Positions 1-10,655 of a stretch of 64,000 nucleotides of DNA are shown here, piece by piece. This DNA is from Pseudomonas syringae (GTDB lineage: Bacteria; Pseudomonadota; Gammaproteobacteria; Pseudomonadales; Pseudomonadaceae): NCBI RefSeq assembly GCF_021606685.1, contig NZ_WKCB01000012.1:39177-103176 (forward strand), given 5' to 3'. The notes beneath the pieces were generated by a model, which was not told the DNA's origin, made no database searches, and saw only the letters and a list, made by a program, of their open reading frames with translations. The position numbers were made by a program, and so were the translations under genes. Within the stretch, counting starts at the first letter, position 1, and each line of letters starts with the position of its first letter.

Positions 1-1810
<1,810 letters not shown>

Positions 1811-1939
1811 GGAAAACCTCAATTGTTGTTCTTGTCTGGCGATTGGCCTCAACGGGCCATGCGCGATTTTCACCGTGACGCAGATCCCCATCTGCGACAC
1901 GGCTTACTGCTCGATTACTGTAGTTCTATTCCTACAGTA

Positions 1940-1951
1940 TTCGGAAACGAA
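1940..1951. promoter_or_regulatory. GlpR-type operator in the glpFK promoter region
   Basis: The dodecamer TTCGGAAACGAA is an inverted repeat TTCG-N4-CGAA in AT-rich DNA 130 bp upstream of the glpF start. It has the same half-sites and spacing as the core of the enterobacterial GlpR operator. The 326-bp gap 1811-2136 between the divergent glpF and ybaK genes otherwise holds no gene. Inference: glycerol-3-phosphate-responsive repression of glpFK. Confidence 0.6.
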
Positions 1952-2136
1952 AAAATATAGACAAGAATCACGGCTGTCAAAGGTCGAAAGTGAACTGCCG
2001 GTCACTTTCTAACTATTGGTCTGGTGAATGATCACACTTGCGCCGCTGCCTGTGTGGCGGGAGAGGGGGCGTACTAGAGCGTTTTGCGCGGGCTTGGCCT
2101 AGAATTGGCCGTCCGTTTGCCACGCCCGGAGAGGCC

Positions 2137-2607
2137 ATGACCCCCGCTTTGGATTTGTTGAAAAAAGTTCGCGCCGAACATCGCATCCACAGTTACGAGC
2201 ACGACCCCAAGGCGGCCTCGTATGGCCTGGAGGCCGCGGAAAAATTGAGCCTCGACCCGGCGCAGGTGTTCAAGACCTTGTTGGCCAGCAGTGAAAAGGG
2301 TGAATTATTGGTGGCGGTGGTGCCGGTCGTCGGAAGTCTGGACCTCAAGGCCCTGGCTCAAGCGGCCGGCGTGAAAAAAGTCGAGATGGCCGACCCGGCA
2401 GCGGCGCAGCGTTCCACCGGTTACCTGCTGGGCGGTATCAGCCCCTTGGGGCAGAAGAAGCGTCTGCGCACGTTTATCGATGTGACGGCCCAACCGTTCG
2501 CGACGATTTTTGTGAGTGCCGGCAGGAGGGGCCTGGAAGTGGAGCTGCCGGCGGCGGTGCTGGCGGAGCATACCCAGGCCAAATTCGCGCCGATTGGCCG
2601 GGCCTGA
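2137..2607 (+). CDS. ybaK: Cys-tRNA(Pro)/Cys-tRNA(Cys) deacylase YbaK
   Basis: A 156-residue stand-alone editing-domain protein that hydrolyses mischarged Cys-tRNA(Pro). The sequence matches the YbaK/EbsC fold: the FKTLL segment near residue 48, [13 protein letters not shown] in the middle, and the glycine-rich [11 protein letters not shown] loop that contains the conserved substrate-contacting region. The start at 2137 was chosen over one 99 bases upstream because GGAGAGG lies immediately before it and the family begins with this short N-terminus. Divergent from glpF. Confidence 0.9.
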   Translation: MTPALDLLKKVRAEHRIHSYEHDPKAASYGLEAAEKLSLDPAQVFKTLLASSEKGELLVAVVPVVGSLDLKALAQAAGVKKVEMADPAAAQRSTGYLLGGISPLGQKKRLRTFIDVTAQPFATIFVSAGRRGLEVELPAAVLAEHTQAKFAPIGRA

Positions 2608-2631
2608 CATCGACTTTGAAATGCATGAGCC

Positions 2632-2728
2632 CCAATGTAGGAGGGGGCTTGCCCCCGATGGCGGTGTATCAGTCAGCTTATCTCTAACTGACCCAGCGCT
2701 ATCGGGGGCAAGCCCCCTCCCACATTGG
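2632..2728. repeat. REP doublet (REPIN), GGGGGCTTGCCCCC type
   Basis: Two REP palindromes in inverted orientation, each with a G5-CTTG-C5 hairpin core, flanked by CCAATG/CATTGG and joined by a spacer of about 40 bases. It sits between the convergent ends of ybaK and the ABC ATPase gene. The same architecture recurs about ten times in this window, which marks it as a dispersed REPIN element mobilised by RAYT-type transposases encoded elsewhere. Confidence 0.9.
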
Positions 2729-2748
2729 TTCTTTGTGTTTTCAGATAA

Positions 2749-3858
2749 TCAGTTGGCCGGGCTGTAGCGGCGCACGCCGGATTCGGCCTGAGGAATTTGC
2801 GCGGCAGTACTGCCGCAGGCCTGGAACAGGACTAAATGCTCGGCGGCCACACGAATCCCCACGTCCGCGCCCACTTGATGGTCGGCATGGCTGGGGAAAA
2901 TCGACTCCAGCTGCGCGCCCGTCGGCAGTTGCAGGCGGTACAGGGTCGAGGCGCCAAGGAAAGTCTTGCCGACGATCCGCGCTTTGAGCGCGCTGTCCGG
3001 CGCGTAGACGATGTCATCCGGGCGTAGCAGCACATCCACCGCGCCACCCGTTGGCCAGGTGTAGGCGCGGTTGCCGCGCAGGTCGCCCAGCTCGGTATGC
3101 ACCGACTCCGGTGAACTCAGTTGACCACGGATGAAGTAGCCCTGGCCGATAAAGCTGGCGACGTAAGGCGTCTGCGGTTCGTGGTAAAGGTTGTAGGGCG
3201 TGTCCCACTGCTCAAGCCGACCTTCCTTGAAAACACCGACCTGATCGCTCACGGCGAACGCTTCTTCCTGGTCATGGGTGACCAGAATCGCACTGGTGCC
3301 GCGAGCCTTGAGGATGTCGCGCACCTCGTGGCTGAGCTTGCGGCGCAGTTCGCCGTCAAGGTTGGAGAACGGCTCATCCAGCAACAGCAACTGGGGCTCG
3401 GGCGCCAGAGCACGAGCCAGGGCGACGCGTTGCTGCTGGCCGCCGGAAAGCTCGTGGGGGAAGCGCTTGCCCAGGTTCTTGAGGTTGACCAGCTCCAGCA
3501 GCTCGGCGACCACGCGATCCTTTTGCGGATGCTTGCGGATACCGAATGCGATGTTGTCGGCCACACTCAGGTGGGGAAATAGCGCGTAGTCCTGGAACAC
3601 CATGCCGATCCGACGTTTCTCCGGGGCCAGGGTGAAACCGGCGCTGGAGATGACTTCACCGGCCAGGCTGATTTCGCCTTCATGCACCGGCTCAAACCCG
3701 GCGATCGCGCGCAGGGTGGTGGTTTTACCGCAGCCCGAGGAGCCCAGCAGGCAACCGATGTCGCCGGCATTGAGGTGCAGGTTGAGGTTCTGTACCACCC
3801 GTTGATCTTGATAGCCGCATGCCAGATTGCGCAGGTTCAGCAGTAATGGCTGGCTCAT
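2749..3858 (-). CDS. ABC transporter ATP-binding protein, FbpC/PotA-like, orphan
   Basis: A 369-residue ATPase subunit with Walker [10 protein letters not shown] (about residue 40), Q-loop QDYALFP, signature LSGGQQQR, Walker B LLLLDEP, D-loop and H-loop (VTHDQEEA), then a C-terminal TOBE-like region, as in ATPases of ferric-iron, thiamine and polyamine importers. No permease or binding-protein gene is next to it, so substrate is not deducible. Its ATG overlaps the argF stop by 4 bases (ATGA), indicating translational coupling and an argF-ABC operon. Confidence 0.85.
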   Translation of the reverse strand: MSQPLLLNLRNLACGYQDQRVVQNLNLHLNAGDIGCLLGSSGCGKTTTLRAIAGFEPVHEGEISLAGEVISSAGFTLAPEKRRIGMVFQDYALFPHLSVADNIAFGIRKHPQKDRVVAELLELVNLKNLGKRFPHELSGGQQQRVALARALAPEPQLLLLDEPFSNLDGELRRKLSHEVRDILKARGTSAILVTHDQEEAFAVSDQVGVFKEGRLEQWDTPYNLYHEPQTPYVASFIGQGYFIRGQLSSPESVHTELGDLRGNRAYTWPTGGAVDVLLRPDDIVYAPDSALKARIVGKTFLGASTLYRLQLPTGAQLESIFPSHADHQVGADVGIRVAAEHLVLFQACGSTAAQIPQAESGVRRYSPAN

Positions 3859-4778
3859 GCGTGGTGGTACGCCGGCTCGACCAGGAATTCCAGCAGGGCC
3901 TTTTGTGCGTGCAGACGGTTTTCCGCCTGGTCCCAGGCTACGGAGCGTGGGTCGTCGAGCAGGTCGAGGCTGATTTCTTCGCCACGGTGGGCCGGCAGGC
4001 AGTGCATGAACAGCACGTCCGGTGCGGCCGTGTCGAGCAGGGCACGGGTGACCTGGTAGGGCGCAAACAGGGCCAGGCGCTTGGCGGTTTCGTCTTCCTG
4101 GCCCATGGAGGTCCAGACGTCGGTACTGACCAGGTGAGCGCCGATCACGGCGTCACGCGGGTCGCGCACCAGCGTCACACGGTCACCGGCTTGTTCGAGG
4201 AAGCGCGCGTCGGGCTCATAGCCTTCCGGGCATGCGATGCGCAGTTGGAAGTCGAACTGGATCGCCGCTTCTATATAGCTGTTGCACATGTTGTTGCCGT
4301 CGCCGATCCAGGCCACGGTCTTGCCCTGGATCGAACCACGGTGCTCCAGGAAGGTTTGCATGTCGGCCAGCAACTGGCAGGGGTGCAGGTCATCGGACAG
4401 GCCGTTGATCACCGGCACGCGCGAGTTGGCGGAAAATTCGGTGAGGATGCTGTGGGCAAAGGTGCGGATCATCACTGCGTCGAGCATGCGCGACATCACA
4501 ATGGCGCAGTCGCTGATCGGCTCGCCACGGCCCAGTTGGGTGTCGCGCGGTGACAGGAAGATGGCCTGGCCACCCAGTTGAATCATGCCGGCTTCGAAGG
4601 ACAGACGCGTGCGGGTCGACGACTTCTCGAAAATCATCCCGAGTACGCGGTTTTTCAAAGGCTCGAACAGTACGCCGCGGTTACGCAGGTCTTTAAGCTC
4701 AATGCCTCGACGGATCACGCTGACCAGCTCTTGGGGCGTGCAATCCATCAGGGAGAGAAAGTGCCTTGCGCTCATCAT
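3855..4778 (-). CDS. argF: Ornithine carbamoyltransferase (anabolic)
   Basis: Condenses ornithine with carbamoyl phosphate to citrulline in arginine biosynthesis; argG, the next pathway step, is also in this window. The 307-residue protein shows the carbamoyl-phosphate-binding STRTR motif at 54-58, a HPCQ segment and the ornithine-binding HCLPAHRG loop near residue 263. Length fits the anabolic enzyme. The product begins Met-Met; the second ATG is an equally possible start. An ArgR-type tandem operator lies about 105-145 bp upstream. Confidence 0.95.
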   Translation of the reverse strand: MMSARHFLSLMDCTPQELVSVIRRGIELKDLRNRGVLFEPLKNRVLGMIFEKSSTRTRLSFEAGMIQLGGQAIFLSPRDTQLGRGEPISDCAIVMSRMLDAVMIRTFAHSILTEFSANSRVPVINGLSDDLHPCQLLADMQTFLEHRGSIQGKTVAWIGDGNNMCNSYIEAAIQFDFQLRIACPEGYEPDARFLEQAGDRVTLVRDPRDAVIGAHLVSTDVWTSMGQEDETAKRLALFAPYQVTRALLDTAAPDVLFMHCLPAHRGEEISLDLLDDPRSVAWDQAENRLHAQKALLEFLVEPAYHHA

Positions 4779-4880
4779 TAACTACCTTTTTGCAACAGAC
4801 CGCAGATACTCAAAGCCTTGTTTATTGTGACAACGGGCGAGACCTGCGGCGAAAGCCGCACGGGGCGACGAAATAGGGGA

Positions 4881-4922
4881 AGGCGCGATCTTATAATTAA
4901 ATGTCGCGTCTTACCAATAGGG
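4881..4922. promoter_or_regulatory. Tandem ArgR operator upstream of argF
   Basis: Two consecutive 21-base half-sites fit the Pseudomonas ArgR pattern TGTCGC-N8-AA-N5 arranged as a direct repeat: 4881 AGGCGC-N8-AA (4 of 6 bases in the first block) and 4902 TGTCGC-N8-AA (exact). They lie in the 432-bp gap between divergent argF and the molybdopterin gene at 5211. The rest of that gap (4923-5210) shows no gene I can support. Inference: arginine-dependent repression of argF. Confidence 0.6.
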
Positions 4923-5210
4923 CTACGGTTTTTAAGGGCGTTCAAGCAGGGCGCCAAAGCGCTTTTGAAGACGATTTCCTGACAGCAGCGGGCCATTTGT
5001 ACACTGGCGTTGCAACCTTTTGCAATGCGCGGGGGCGGGGCCAGGCCAGGTTATGTCGGTTTCAGCGGCTGCACGTGAAGTTTCTGAAACATTTGCTCAC
5101 GCTTGGCCATGGCCTGGCCTGATGCCCGTCGATTCACGGGGCGAACGTTACTGGTGCCCGAGCGGGTCGCGGCCCATAGTGAAGTCAAAGCCCCTATAAA
5201 GAGACTGGCC

Positions 5211-7319
5211 ATGACCAAGACTCTCCACCACCGTGCCTGCCATCTGTGTGAAGCCATCTGCGGCCTGACCCTGGAAACCACCCAAGCCGACGACGGCAGC
5301 CTGGCGATCACCTCGATCAAGGGCGATACGCTGGATACTTTCAGTCGCGGGCATATCTGCCCCAAGGCCGTGGCCCTGCAGGACATCCAGAATGACCCGG
5401 ACCGCCTGCACCAGCCCATGTTGCGTGTGGGCAGCGAATGGCAGCCGATTGCGTGGGAAGACGCCTTTGCGCTGGTAGCCGAACGCCTGTCGGGCATTCA
5501 GGCGCGCCATGGGCAGAATGCGGTGGCGGTGTATCAGGGCAACCCCAGCGTGCACAATTATGGGCTGATGACCCACAGCAACTACTTTCTCGGCCAGCTC
5601 AAGACGCGCAACCGGTTCTCCGCCACGTCGGTGGACCAGTTGCCCCATCACCTCACCAGCCACCTGATGTACGGGCACGGGATGTTGCTGCCGATCCCGG
5701 ACATCGACCACACCGACTTCATGCTGATCCTGGGGGGTAACCCGTTGGCGTCCAACGGCAGCATCATGACCGTGCCCGACGTGGAGAAGCGCCTCAAGGC
5801 CATCCAGGCGCGGGGCGGCAAAGTGGTGGTGGTCGACCCACGGCGCAGCGAGACGGCGGCGATGGCCGATCAGCATCTGTTCGTGCGGCCCGGTGGCGAT
5901 GCGGCGCTGTTGTTCGGCGTGCTAAACACCTTGTTTGCCGAGCACCTGACCCGCGACAGCCACTTGCCGATCGAGGGCCTGGACGATGTGCGCGCGGCGA
6001 TTGCCGGGTTTACCGCCGACGCCATGAGCCGCCAGTGTGCAGTGCCCGCCGAGCAGATCCGCCAGCTGGCGCGGGACTTTGCCGCCGCTGACAAGGCCGT
6101 GTGTTATGGGCGCATGGGCGTCTCGACCCAGGCGTTCGGTACCTTGTGTCATTGGTTGGTGCAGCTGATCAACCTGGTGACCGGCAACCTCGACCGCGTC
6201 GGTGGCGCGGTGTGCACTACACCGGCGGTAGACCTGGTGGCGTCTACCGGCGGCGGGCATTTCAATCGCTGGCAGAGCCGGGTTTCGGCGCGCCCGGAAT
6301 ACGGTGGCGAGTTACCGGTGTCGGCGTTGGCCGAAGAAATGCTCACCGCAGGCGAGGGGCAGATCCGCGCCTTGGTGACGGTGGCGGGCAACCCGGTGTT
6401 GTCGACGCCCAATGGTCGCCAGTTGGAACAGGCGCTGGACGGGCTGGAGTTCATGGTCAGCATCGACCTGTATATCAACGAGACGACGCGATACGCCGAC
6501 CTGATTCTGCCGTCTACTTCTGCCTTGGAAAACGATCACTACGACACTACGTTCAACATGTTCGCGGTGCGCAACGTGACGCGTTTCAACCGCGCAATCC
6601 TGCCCAAGCCCGCTGGGGCGCTGCACGACTGGGAGATTTTCGTCGGTCTGGCCAAGGCGTTTGCCGCTCAGACCGGCGCCGCGCTCAAACCGACCCTGCC
6701 TCCGGCGCAGATGATCGACTTGGGGCTGCGCGCGGGTGTGTACGGTGATGCGTCCGCGCATAAGCTGTCGGTCGAGAGGCTCGCGGATCACCCGCATGGC
6801 ATGGACCTGGGACCGCTCAGGCCCAACTTGGCTGCCCGTTTGAAAACCGCAGACGGCAAAGTGCAGGCCGCACCGGCGGTGATCCTCGCGGACTTGGCAC
6901 GGTTTGCCGCGCAGCCCTTGCCGGTGGCCGACGAACTGCTGTTGATCGGCCGTCGTCATGTGCGCAGCAATAATTCCTGGATGCATAACTATCACCGGTT
7001 GGTGAAGGGCAAGCCGAGGCACCAGTTGCTGATGCATCCCGACGACCTGAGCCACCGGCAGTTGAGCGATGGCCAGCGGGTGCGCGTGAGTTCACGTATC
7101 GGCATGATCGAGGTGGAGGTGGTGGCCAGCCTGGACATGATGCCTGGCGTAGTCAGCCTGCCGCATGGCTGGGGGCACGGCCGCCCGGGGGTGCAGATGG
7201 CTATTGCCAGCGGGCAGCCGGGCGCGAGCGCGAATGACTTGACCGACGAGCGGCAGTTGGACGAATTGTCGGGCAACGCGGCGTTGAATGGGGTGCCGGT
7301 GCAGGTGGCGGCTGCGTAA
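5211..7319 (+). CDS. Molybdopterin-dependent oxidoreductase, formate dehydrogenase-like
   Basis: A 702-residue catalytic subunit of the DMSO-reductase superfamily. The N-terminus has a [4Fe-4S] motif C-x2-C-x3-C (CHLCEAICG) and a fourth Cys in GHICPKA about 40 residues later, followed by Mo-bis-MGD-binding segments (GGNPLASNG, VVVDPRRSETA) and a C-terminal molydopterin dinucleotide-binding domain. No signal peptide is visible, so it is probably cytoplasmic. The start at 5211 follows GAGA; a longer frame from 5103 lacks family similarity. No electron-transfer or chaperone subunit is adjacent, and the physiological substrate is not evident. Confidence 0.8.
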   Translation: MTKTLHHRACHLCEAICGLTLETTQADDGSLAITSIKGDTLDTFSRGHICPKAVALQDIQNDPDRLHQPMLRVGSEWQPIAWEDAFALVAERLSGIQARHGQNAVAVYQGNPSVHNYGLMTHSNYFLGQLKTRNRFSATSVDQLPHHLTSHLMYGHGMLLPIPDIDHTDFMLILGGNPLASNGSIMTVPDVEKRLKAIQARGGKVVVVDPRRSETAAMADQHLFVRPGGDAALLFGVLNTLFAEHLTRDSHLPIEGLDDVRAAIAGFTADAMSRQCAVPAEQIRQLARDFAAADKAVCYGRMGVSTQAFGTLCHWLVQLINLVTGNLDRVGGAVCTTPAVDLVASTGGGHFNRWQSRVSARPEYGGELPVSALAEEMLTAGEGQIRALVTVAGNPVLSTPNGRQLEQALDGLEFMVSIDLYINETTRYADLILPSTSALENDHYDTTFNMFAVRNVTRFNRAILPKPAGALHDWEIFVGLAKAFAAQTGAALKPTLPPAQMIDLGLRAGVYGDASAHKLSVERLADHPHGMDLGPLRPNLAARLKTADGKVQAAPAVILADLARFAAQPLPVADELLLIGRRHVRSNNSWMHNYHRLVKGKPRHQLLMHPDDLSHRQLSDGQRVRVSSRIGMIEVEVVASLDMMPGVVSLPHGWGHGRPGVQMAIASGQPGASANDLTDERQLDELSGNAALNGVPVQVAAA

Positions 7320-7405
7320 GGTGCCCGAGCACCACGCTGGGATTTTGCGTTACAATGCGCCACCGTGCCGACCTGTGAGTCGCAAAGTTCCAGCCGAGGT
7401 GTTCC

Positions 7406-7744
7406 ATGGATATCATCGAAACGATCAAAGAGCAGATTGCCAACAACACCATTCTGCTTTACATGAAGGGCGCTCCGAATGCTCCTCAGTGCGGTTTCTC
7501 CGCGAAGGCGTCCCAGGCCATCATGGCGTGCGGCGAGAAATTCGCTTATGTGGATATCCTGCAAAACCCGGAAATCCGCGCCAACCTGCCCAAGTACGCC
7601 AACTGGCCTACTTTCCCACAACTGTGGGTGGCCGGTGAGCTGGTCGGCGGTAGCGACATCATCACTGAAATGGCAGCTGATGGTTCGTTGCAAGCGCTGA
7701 TCAAAGACGCAGCGGCCAACGCGGCAGCCAAGACTGACGCGTAA
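7406..7744 (+). CDS. grxD: Monothiol glutaredoxin Grx4 type
   Basis: A 112-residue CGFS monothiol glutaredoxin that carries a glutathione-bound [2Fe-2S] cluster and takes part in iron-sulfur trafficking. The CGFS active site has its Cys at residue 29, followed by the conserved TFPQLW (WPTFPQLWV) and GGSDI motifs of the glutathione-binding groove. It heads the iron/redox block grxD-bfr-bfd-peroxiredoxin, an order shared with other pseudomonads. Confidence 0.95.
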   Translation: MDIIETIKEQIANNTILLYMKGAPNAPQCGFSAKASQAIMACGEKFAYVDILQNPEIRANLPKYANWPTFPQLWVAGELVGGSDIITEMAADGSLQALIKDAAANAAAKTDA

Positions 7745-7756
7745 TTCGCTTGCAAT

Positions 7757-7793
7757 AAAAAGCCCCGCTTCTCCAAGAGAGCGGGGCTTTTTT
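7757..7793. terminator. Bidirectional Rho-independent terminator between grxD and bfr
   Basis: Stem AGCCCCGCT/AGCGGGGCT with an A-run before and a T-run after, placed between the convergent grxD and bfr 3' ends, so it can serve both. Confidence 0.85.
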
Positions 7794-7811
7794 GTACCTG
7801 TCGCCTAAGGG

Positions 7812-8282
7812 TTATTCACCCATTTGCGATTGCAGGTAGTTCTCCAGGCTGACCTTGTCGATCAAGCCAAGCTGGGTTTCCAGCCAGTCGATATGCTCTT
7901 CCTGATCTTCCAGGATATCTTCCAACAGCTCACGGCTGCCGAAGTCGCCCTTGGTTTCGCAGTGAGCAATGGCGGCCTTGAGGTCACTGTGGCTCTTGCG
8001 TTCAAAGCCCAGGTCGCTGCTGATCATTTCCTGGGTGTGCTCGCCGATGTTCAGCTTGCCCAGGTCCTGTACGTTCGGCAGGCCTTCCAGGAACAGGATG
8101 CGCTTGATCAGCGCGTCCGCGTCTTTCATGGCTTTGATGGATTCTTTGTATTCACGCTTGCCGAGCTTTTCCAGGCCCCAATCGTCGTACATGCGCGCAT
8201 GCAGAAAGTACTGATTGATCGCGACCAGTTCATTGGCAAGGATTTTGTTGAGTTGCTGGATGACTGAGATGTCGCCTTTCAT
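7812..8282 (-). CDS. bfr: Bacterioferritin subunit, haem-binding with degenerate ferroxidase centre
   Basis: A 156-residue ferritin-like subunit of the 24-mer haem-containing iron store. Haem ligand Met52 is present (AMKDAD). Against the canonical di-iron ferroxidase ligands E18, E51, H54, E94, E127 and H130, this protein keeps E18, E94 and H130 but has Ala51, Asp54 and Gln127. It is therefore likely a haem-bearing, ferroxidase-poor subunit that needs a second, catalytic subunit, as in hetero-polymeric bacterioferritins. It lies just downstream of bfd, the ferredoxin that releases its iron, but a terminator separates the two. Confidence 0.92.
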   Translation of the reverse strand: MKGDISVIQQLNKILANELVAINQYFLHARMYDDWGLEKLGKREYKESIKAMKDADALIKRILFLEGLPNVQDLGKLNIGEHTQEMISSDLGFERKSHSDLKAAIAHCETKGDFGSRELLEDILEDQEEHIDWLETQLGLIDKVSLENYLQSQMGE

Positions 8283-8439
8283 GACTGGGGTCCTGCCCTG
8301 TAATAGCTGTATATAGGCGGAGTTTGAGCGGCGAATTCTCTAGTGTCAAACCTAAGTTATTGAATAATAAATGAAAATTAATCGGAATAAGAATGTTTGT
8401 GTTCCGCGTCTTGGCGCTAACTAATTGAATTACGGGCAT

Positions 8440-8466
8440 AAAAAAACCGGACACTAAGTCCGGTTC
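8440..8466 (-). terminator. Terminator after bfd
   Basis: Stem AACCGGAC/GTCCGGTT with a 5-base loop, followed on the minus strand by a run of T. It ends the bfd transcript and separates it from bfr. Confidence 0.8.
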
Positions 8467-8482
8467 TTTAAAACACGCCAAT

Positions 8483-8701
8483 TTAAGCGTGTGTAAATTC
8501 TGCTGAGTAGGGGAGCGCGGCCTGGGCTGTCTGCAGCTGCGTCAGGGTTTCCCGTACCACTTGCTTGGCGAGGCAGGCACATTTACCACACTGGCTGGCA
8601 ACGCCGGTGGTTTCGCGCACTTCCTTGTAGCTGCAGCAACCTTCATAGATTGCTTCGCGGATTTGTCCGTCGGTGACGCCAGTACAGAGGCACACATACA
8701 T
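8483..8701 (-). CDS. bfd: Bacterioferritin-associated ferredoxin
   Basis: A 72-residue [2Fe-2S] protein that binds bacterioferritin and passes electrons to its haem so stored iron is reduced and released. Cluster ligands are Cys4, Cys6, Cys38 and Cys41 (C-x-C ... C-x2-C), as in the family. A Fur box lies about 50 bp upstream, fitting induction under iron starvation. Fpr at 37226 is the usual electron donor for this system in Pseudomonas. Confidence 0.95.
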   Translation of the reverse strand: MYVCLCTGVTDGQIREAIYEGCCSYKEVRETTGVASQCGKCACLAKQVVRETLTQLQTAQAALPYSAEFTHA

Positions 8702-8748
8702 AAGGGAGAACCGTCGCGGGTTAAGGCTTGAGTGCGTTGGATCTTAAT

Positions 8749-8767
8749 GTTAACGAGAATGATTGTC
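8749..8767. promoter_or_regulatory. Fur box upstream of bfd
   Basis: The 19-mer GTTAACGAGAATGATTGTC matches the Fur consensus GATAATGATAATCATTATC at 14 of 19 positions. It lies 48-66 bp upstream of bfd on the minus strand and about 180 bp from the divergent peroxiredoxin start. Confidence 0.65.
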
Positions 8768-8944
8768 AAAGTAGATTCGTAGGGCATTCACCTTCAGGGC
8801 CCTCCCACTGACGAACGGTTTTTTCAGTGTATGATGGTCGGTCATCACGAAGCGTGACTGCGTCACAGGGCTGTCGCTTGCGTGCGGCAGACTCAAGGCC
8901 GGTCGTTTTACTTCAATCGTCACCCTTACATCAGGAGATATCCA

Positions 8945-9547
8945 ATGAGCGTACTCGTCGGCAAACAAGCCCCGGATTTCGACGTACCTGCCGTCCTCGG
9001 CAATGGCGAAATCGTAGACAGCTTCAAACTGTCTGAAGCCATCAAAGGCAAATACGGCCTGGTATTCTTCTACCCGCTGGACTTCACCTTCGTCTGCCCT
9101 TCGGAGCTGATCGCTCTGGACCACCGCATGGACGATTTCAAGGCGCGCAACGTTGAAGTGGTCGCCGTTTCCATCGACTCCCATTTCACCCACAACGCCT
9201 GGCGTAACACTGCCATCAATGATGGCGGCATCGGCAAAGTCAAATACACCATGGCTGCCGACATGAAGCACGACATCGCCAAGGCCTACGACGTTGAGTC
9301 TGAAGGCGGCGTGGCGTTCCGTGGCGCGTTCCTGATCGACGACAAGGGCGTTGTCCGTTCGCAGATCATCAACGACCTGCCGCTGGGCCGTAACATGGAA
9401 GAGCTGATCCGTCTGGTCGACGCGCTGCAATTTCACGAAGAGCACGGCGAAGTCTGCCCTGCCAACTGGAAAAAAGGCGACAAAGGCATGAACGCTTCGC
9501 CAGAAGGCGTTGCGGCTTACCTGACCGAGAACGCCGGCAAGCTGTAA
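8945..9547 (+). CDS. Typical 2-Cys peroxiredoxin (AhpC/Tsa family)
   Basis: A 200-residue thiol peroxidase that reduces H2O2 and organic hydroperoxides. The peroxidatic Cys51 sits in FVCPSEL and the resolving Cys171 in EVCPANW, with the conserved Pro44 and Thr48 (YPLDFTFVCP) and catalytic Arg region. Start at 8945 follows AGGAGATATCCA; earlier in-frame codons have no family similarity. It is divergent from Fur-controlled bfd and in an iron/oxidative-stress neighbourhood. It is the Prx equivalent of the gene next to bfd in P. aeruginosa, distinct from the ahpCF pair. Confidence 0.93.
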   Translation: MSVLVGKQAPDFDVPAVLGNGEIVDSFKLSEAIKGKYGLVFFYPLDFTFVCPSELIALDHRMDDFKARNVEVVAVSIDSHFTHNAWRNTAINDGGIGKVKYTMAADMKHDIAKAYDVESEGGVAFRGAFLIDDKGVVRSQIINDLPLGRNMEELIRLVDALQFHEEHGEVCPANWKKGDKGMNASPEGVAAYLTENAGKL

Positions 9548-9563
9548 GCCCGCGTCGAGGTAC

Positions 9564-9595
9564 AAAAAAACCGGCCTGAGAAGGCCGGTTTTTTT
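9564..9595 (+). terminator. Terminator after the peroxiredoxin gene
   Basis: Stem CCGGCC/GGCCGG with loop TGAGAA and a seven-base T-run, 24 bp after the stop codon. Confidence 0.85.
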
Positions 9596-9611
9596 ATGCG
9601 CTGCGTTTGAC

Positions 9612-9960
9612 TCGGAGGCGAGCTGGCTTGTGGTGGCCAGCTGGTTTTTTTTGGCTAGCGGGCTCTTGTGGCGAGCGGGCTTGCCCGCGTTGGGGTGCGA
9701 AGCAGCCCCAAAACCTGATACCGCGGTTCAACAGTTAAACCGTGGCGGCCTTACTGGGGCCGCTACGCAGCCCAACGCGGGCAAGCCCGCTCGCCACAAC
9801 AAACCTGCTTTTCACAGAGGCCTGCTAGCCACACCAAGCCTGCTTTTCACAGAGGCCTGCTAGCCACACCAAGCCTGCTTTTCACAGAGGCCTGCTAGCC
9901 ACACCAAGCCTGCTTTTCACAGAGGCCTGCTTGCCACAACAAGCCAGCTAGCCACAGAAG
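9612..9960. repeat. REPIN flanked by arrays of degenerate REP ends, with a 4x35-bp tandem
   Basis: The core 9666-9800 is an inverted REP pair with ends TTGTGGCGAGCGGGCTT / AAGCCCGCTCGCCACAAC. On the left (9612-9665) lie several degenerate copies of the same end. On the right, 9801-9940 is four head-to-tail 35-bp units starting AAGCCTGCTTTTCACAGAGG (copies at 9801, 9836, 9871 and 9906), and each unit itself looks like two decayed REP ends; a partial fifth follows. The block fills the gap between the peroxiredoxin and rnt. Confidence 0.85.
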
Positions 9961-9980
9961 CCCGCTTGTTCGGGCCAGTA

Positions 9981-10655
9981 TCAGTCGTTGAAGTCTTCCC
10001 AGCCGCCCATCTGCTTCCAGCGGTTGACGATGCCGCAGAACAGCTCGGCGGTCTTCTCGGTGTCGTAGCGAGCCGAGTGGGCCTCGCGGCCGTCGAAGTC
10101 GATGCCGGCTGCCTGGCAGGCTTTGGCCAGCACGGTCTGGCCATAAGCCAGGCCGGCGAGGGTGGCGGTGTCGAAGCTGGAGAACGGGTGGAACGGGTTG
10201 CGCTTCATGTCCAGGCGCGTCACGGCAGCGTTCAGGAAACCCAGGTCGAAGCTGCTGTTGTGGCCCACCAGGATCGCGCGTTTGCAGCCATTGGCCTTCA
10301 ACGCCTTGCGCACACCACGGAAGATATCGGTCAGCGCCGCTTCTTCACTCACGGCCATGCGCAGCGGGTGATCGAGCTTGATCCCGGTAAATTCCAGGGC
10401 CGCCGCTTCGATATTGGCGCCTTCAAACGGCTCGACGCGGAAGAAGTGGGTGTGTTCCGGGTACACGAAACCCTGCTCATCCATGCCGATGGTGGTTGCG
10501 GCGATTTCCAGCAGGGCATCGGTGGCGCAGTTGAAGCCGCCGGTTTCTACGTCGATAACGACAGGCAGGTAGCCACGGAAACGCTCAGCCATCGGGTGGC
10601 GCGAACCACCGCCACCGCTGTGTTCCTGGTCGTCATCGTAATGGTCTTCACTCAC
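9981..10655 (-). CDS. rnt: Ribonuclease T
   Basis: A 224-residue DEDDh-family 3'-5' exoribonuclease that trims tRNA and 5S/23S rRNA ends. Exo motif [10 protein letters not shown] (Asp and Glu catalytic), motif [13 protein letters not shown] and the motif III His/Asp ([10 protein letters not shown]) are all present. About 20 acidic/glycine residues precede the domain. Its ATG overlaps the pyrC stop by 4 bases, so the two genes form an operon. Confidence 0.95.
   Translation of the reverse strand: MSEDHYDDDQEHSGGGGSRHPMAERFRGYLPVVIDVETGGFNCATDALLEIAATTIGMDEQGFVYPEHTHFFRVEPFEGANIEAAALEFTGIKLDHPLRMAVSEEAALTDIFRGVRKALKANGCKRAILVGHNSSFDLGFLNAAVTRLDMKRNPFHPFSSFDTATLAGLAYGQTVLAKACQAAGIDFDGREAHSARYDTEKTAELFCGIVNRWKQMGGWEDFND

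Noticed and set aside
9801..9940. Regular 35-bp repeats as a possible CRISPR array
   Set aside because: The units abut directly without unique spacers, are flanked by a REPIN of related sequence, and no cas gene is present.
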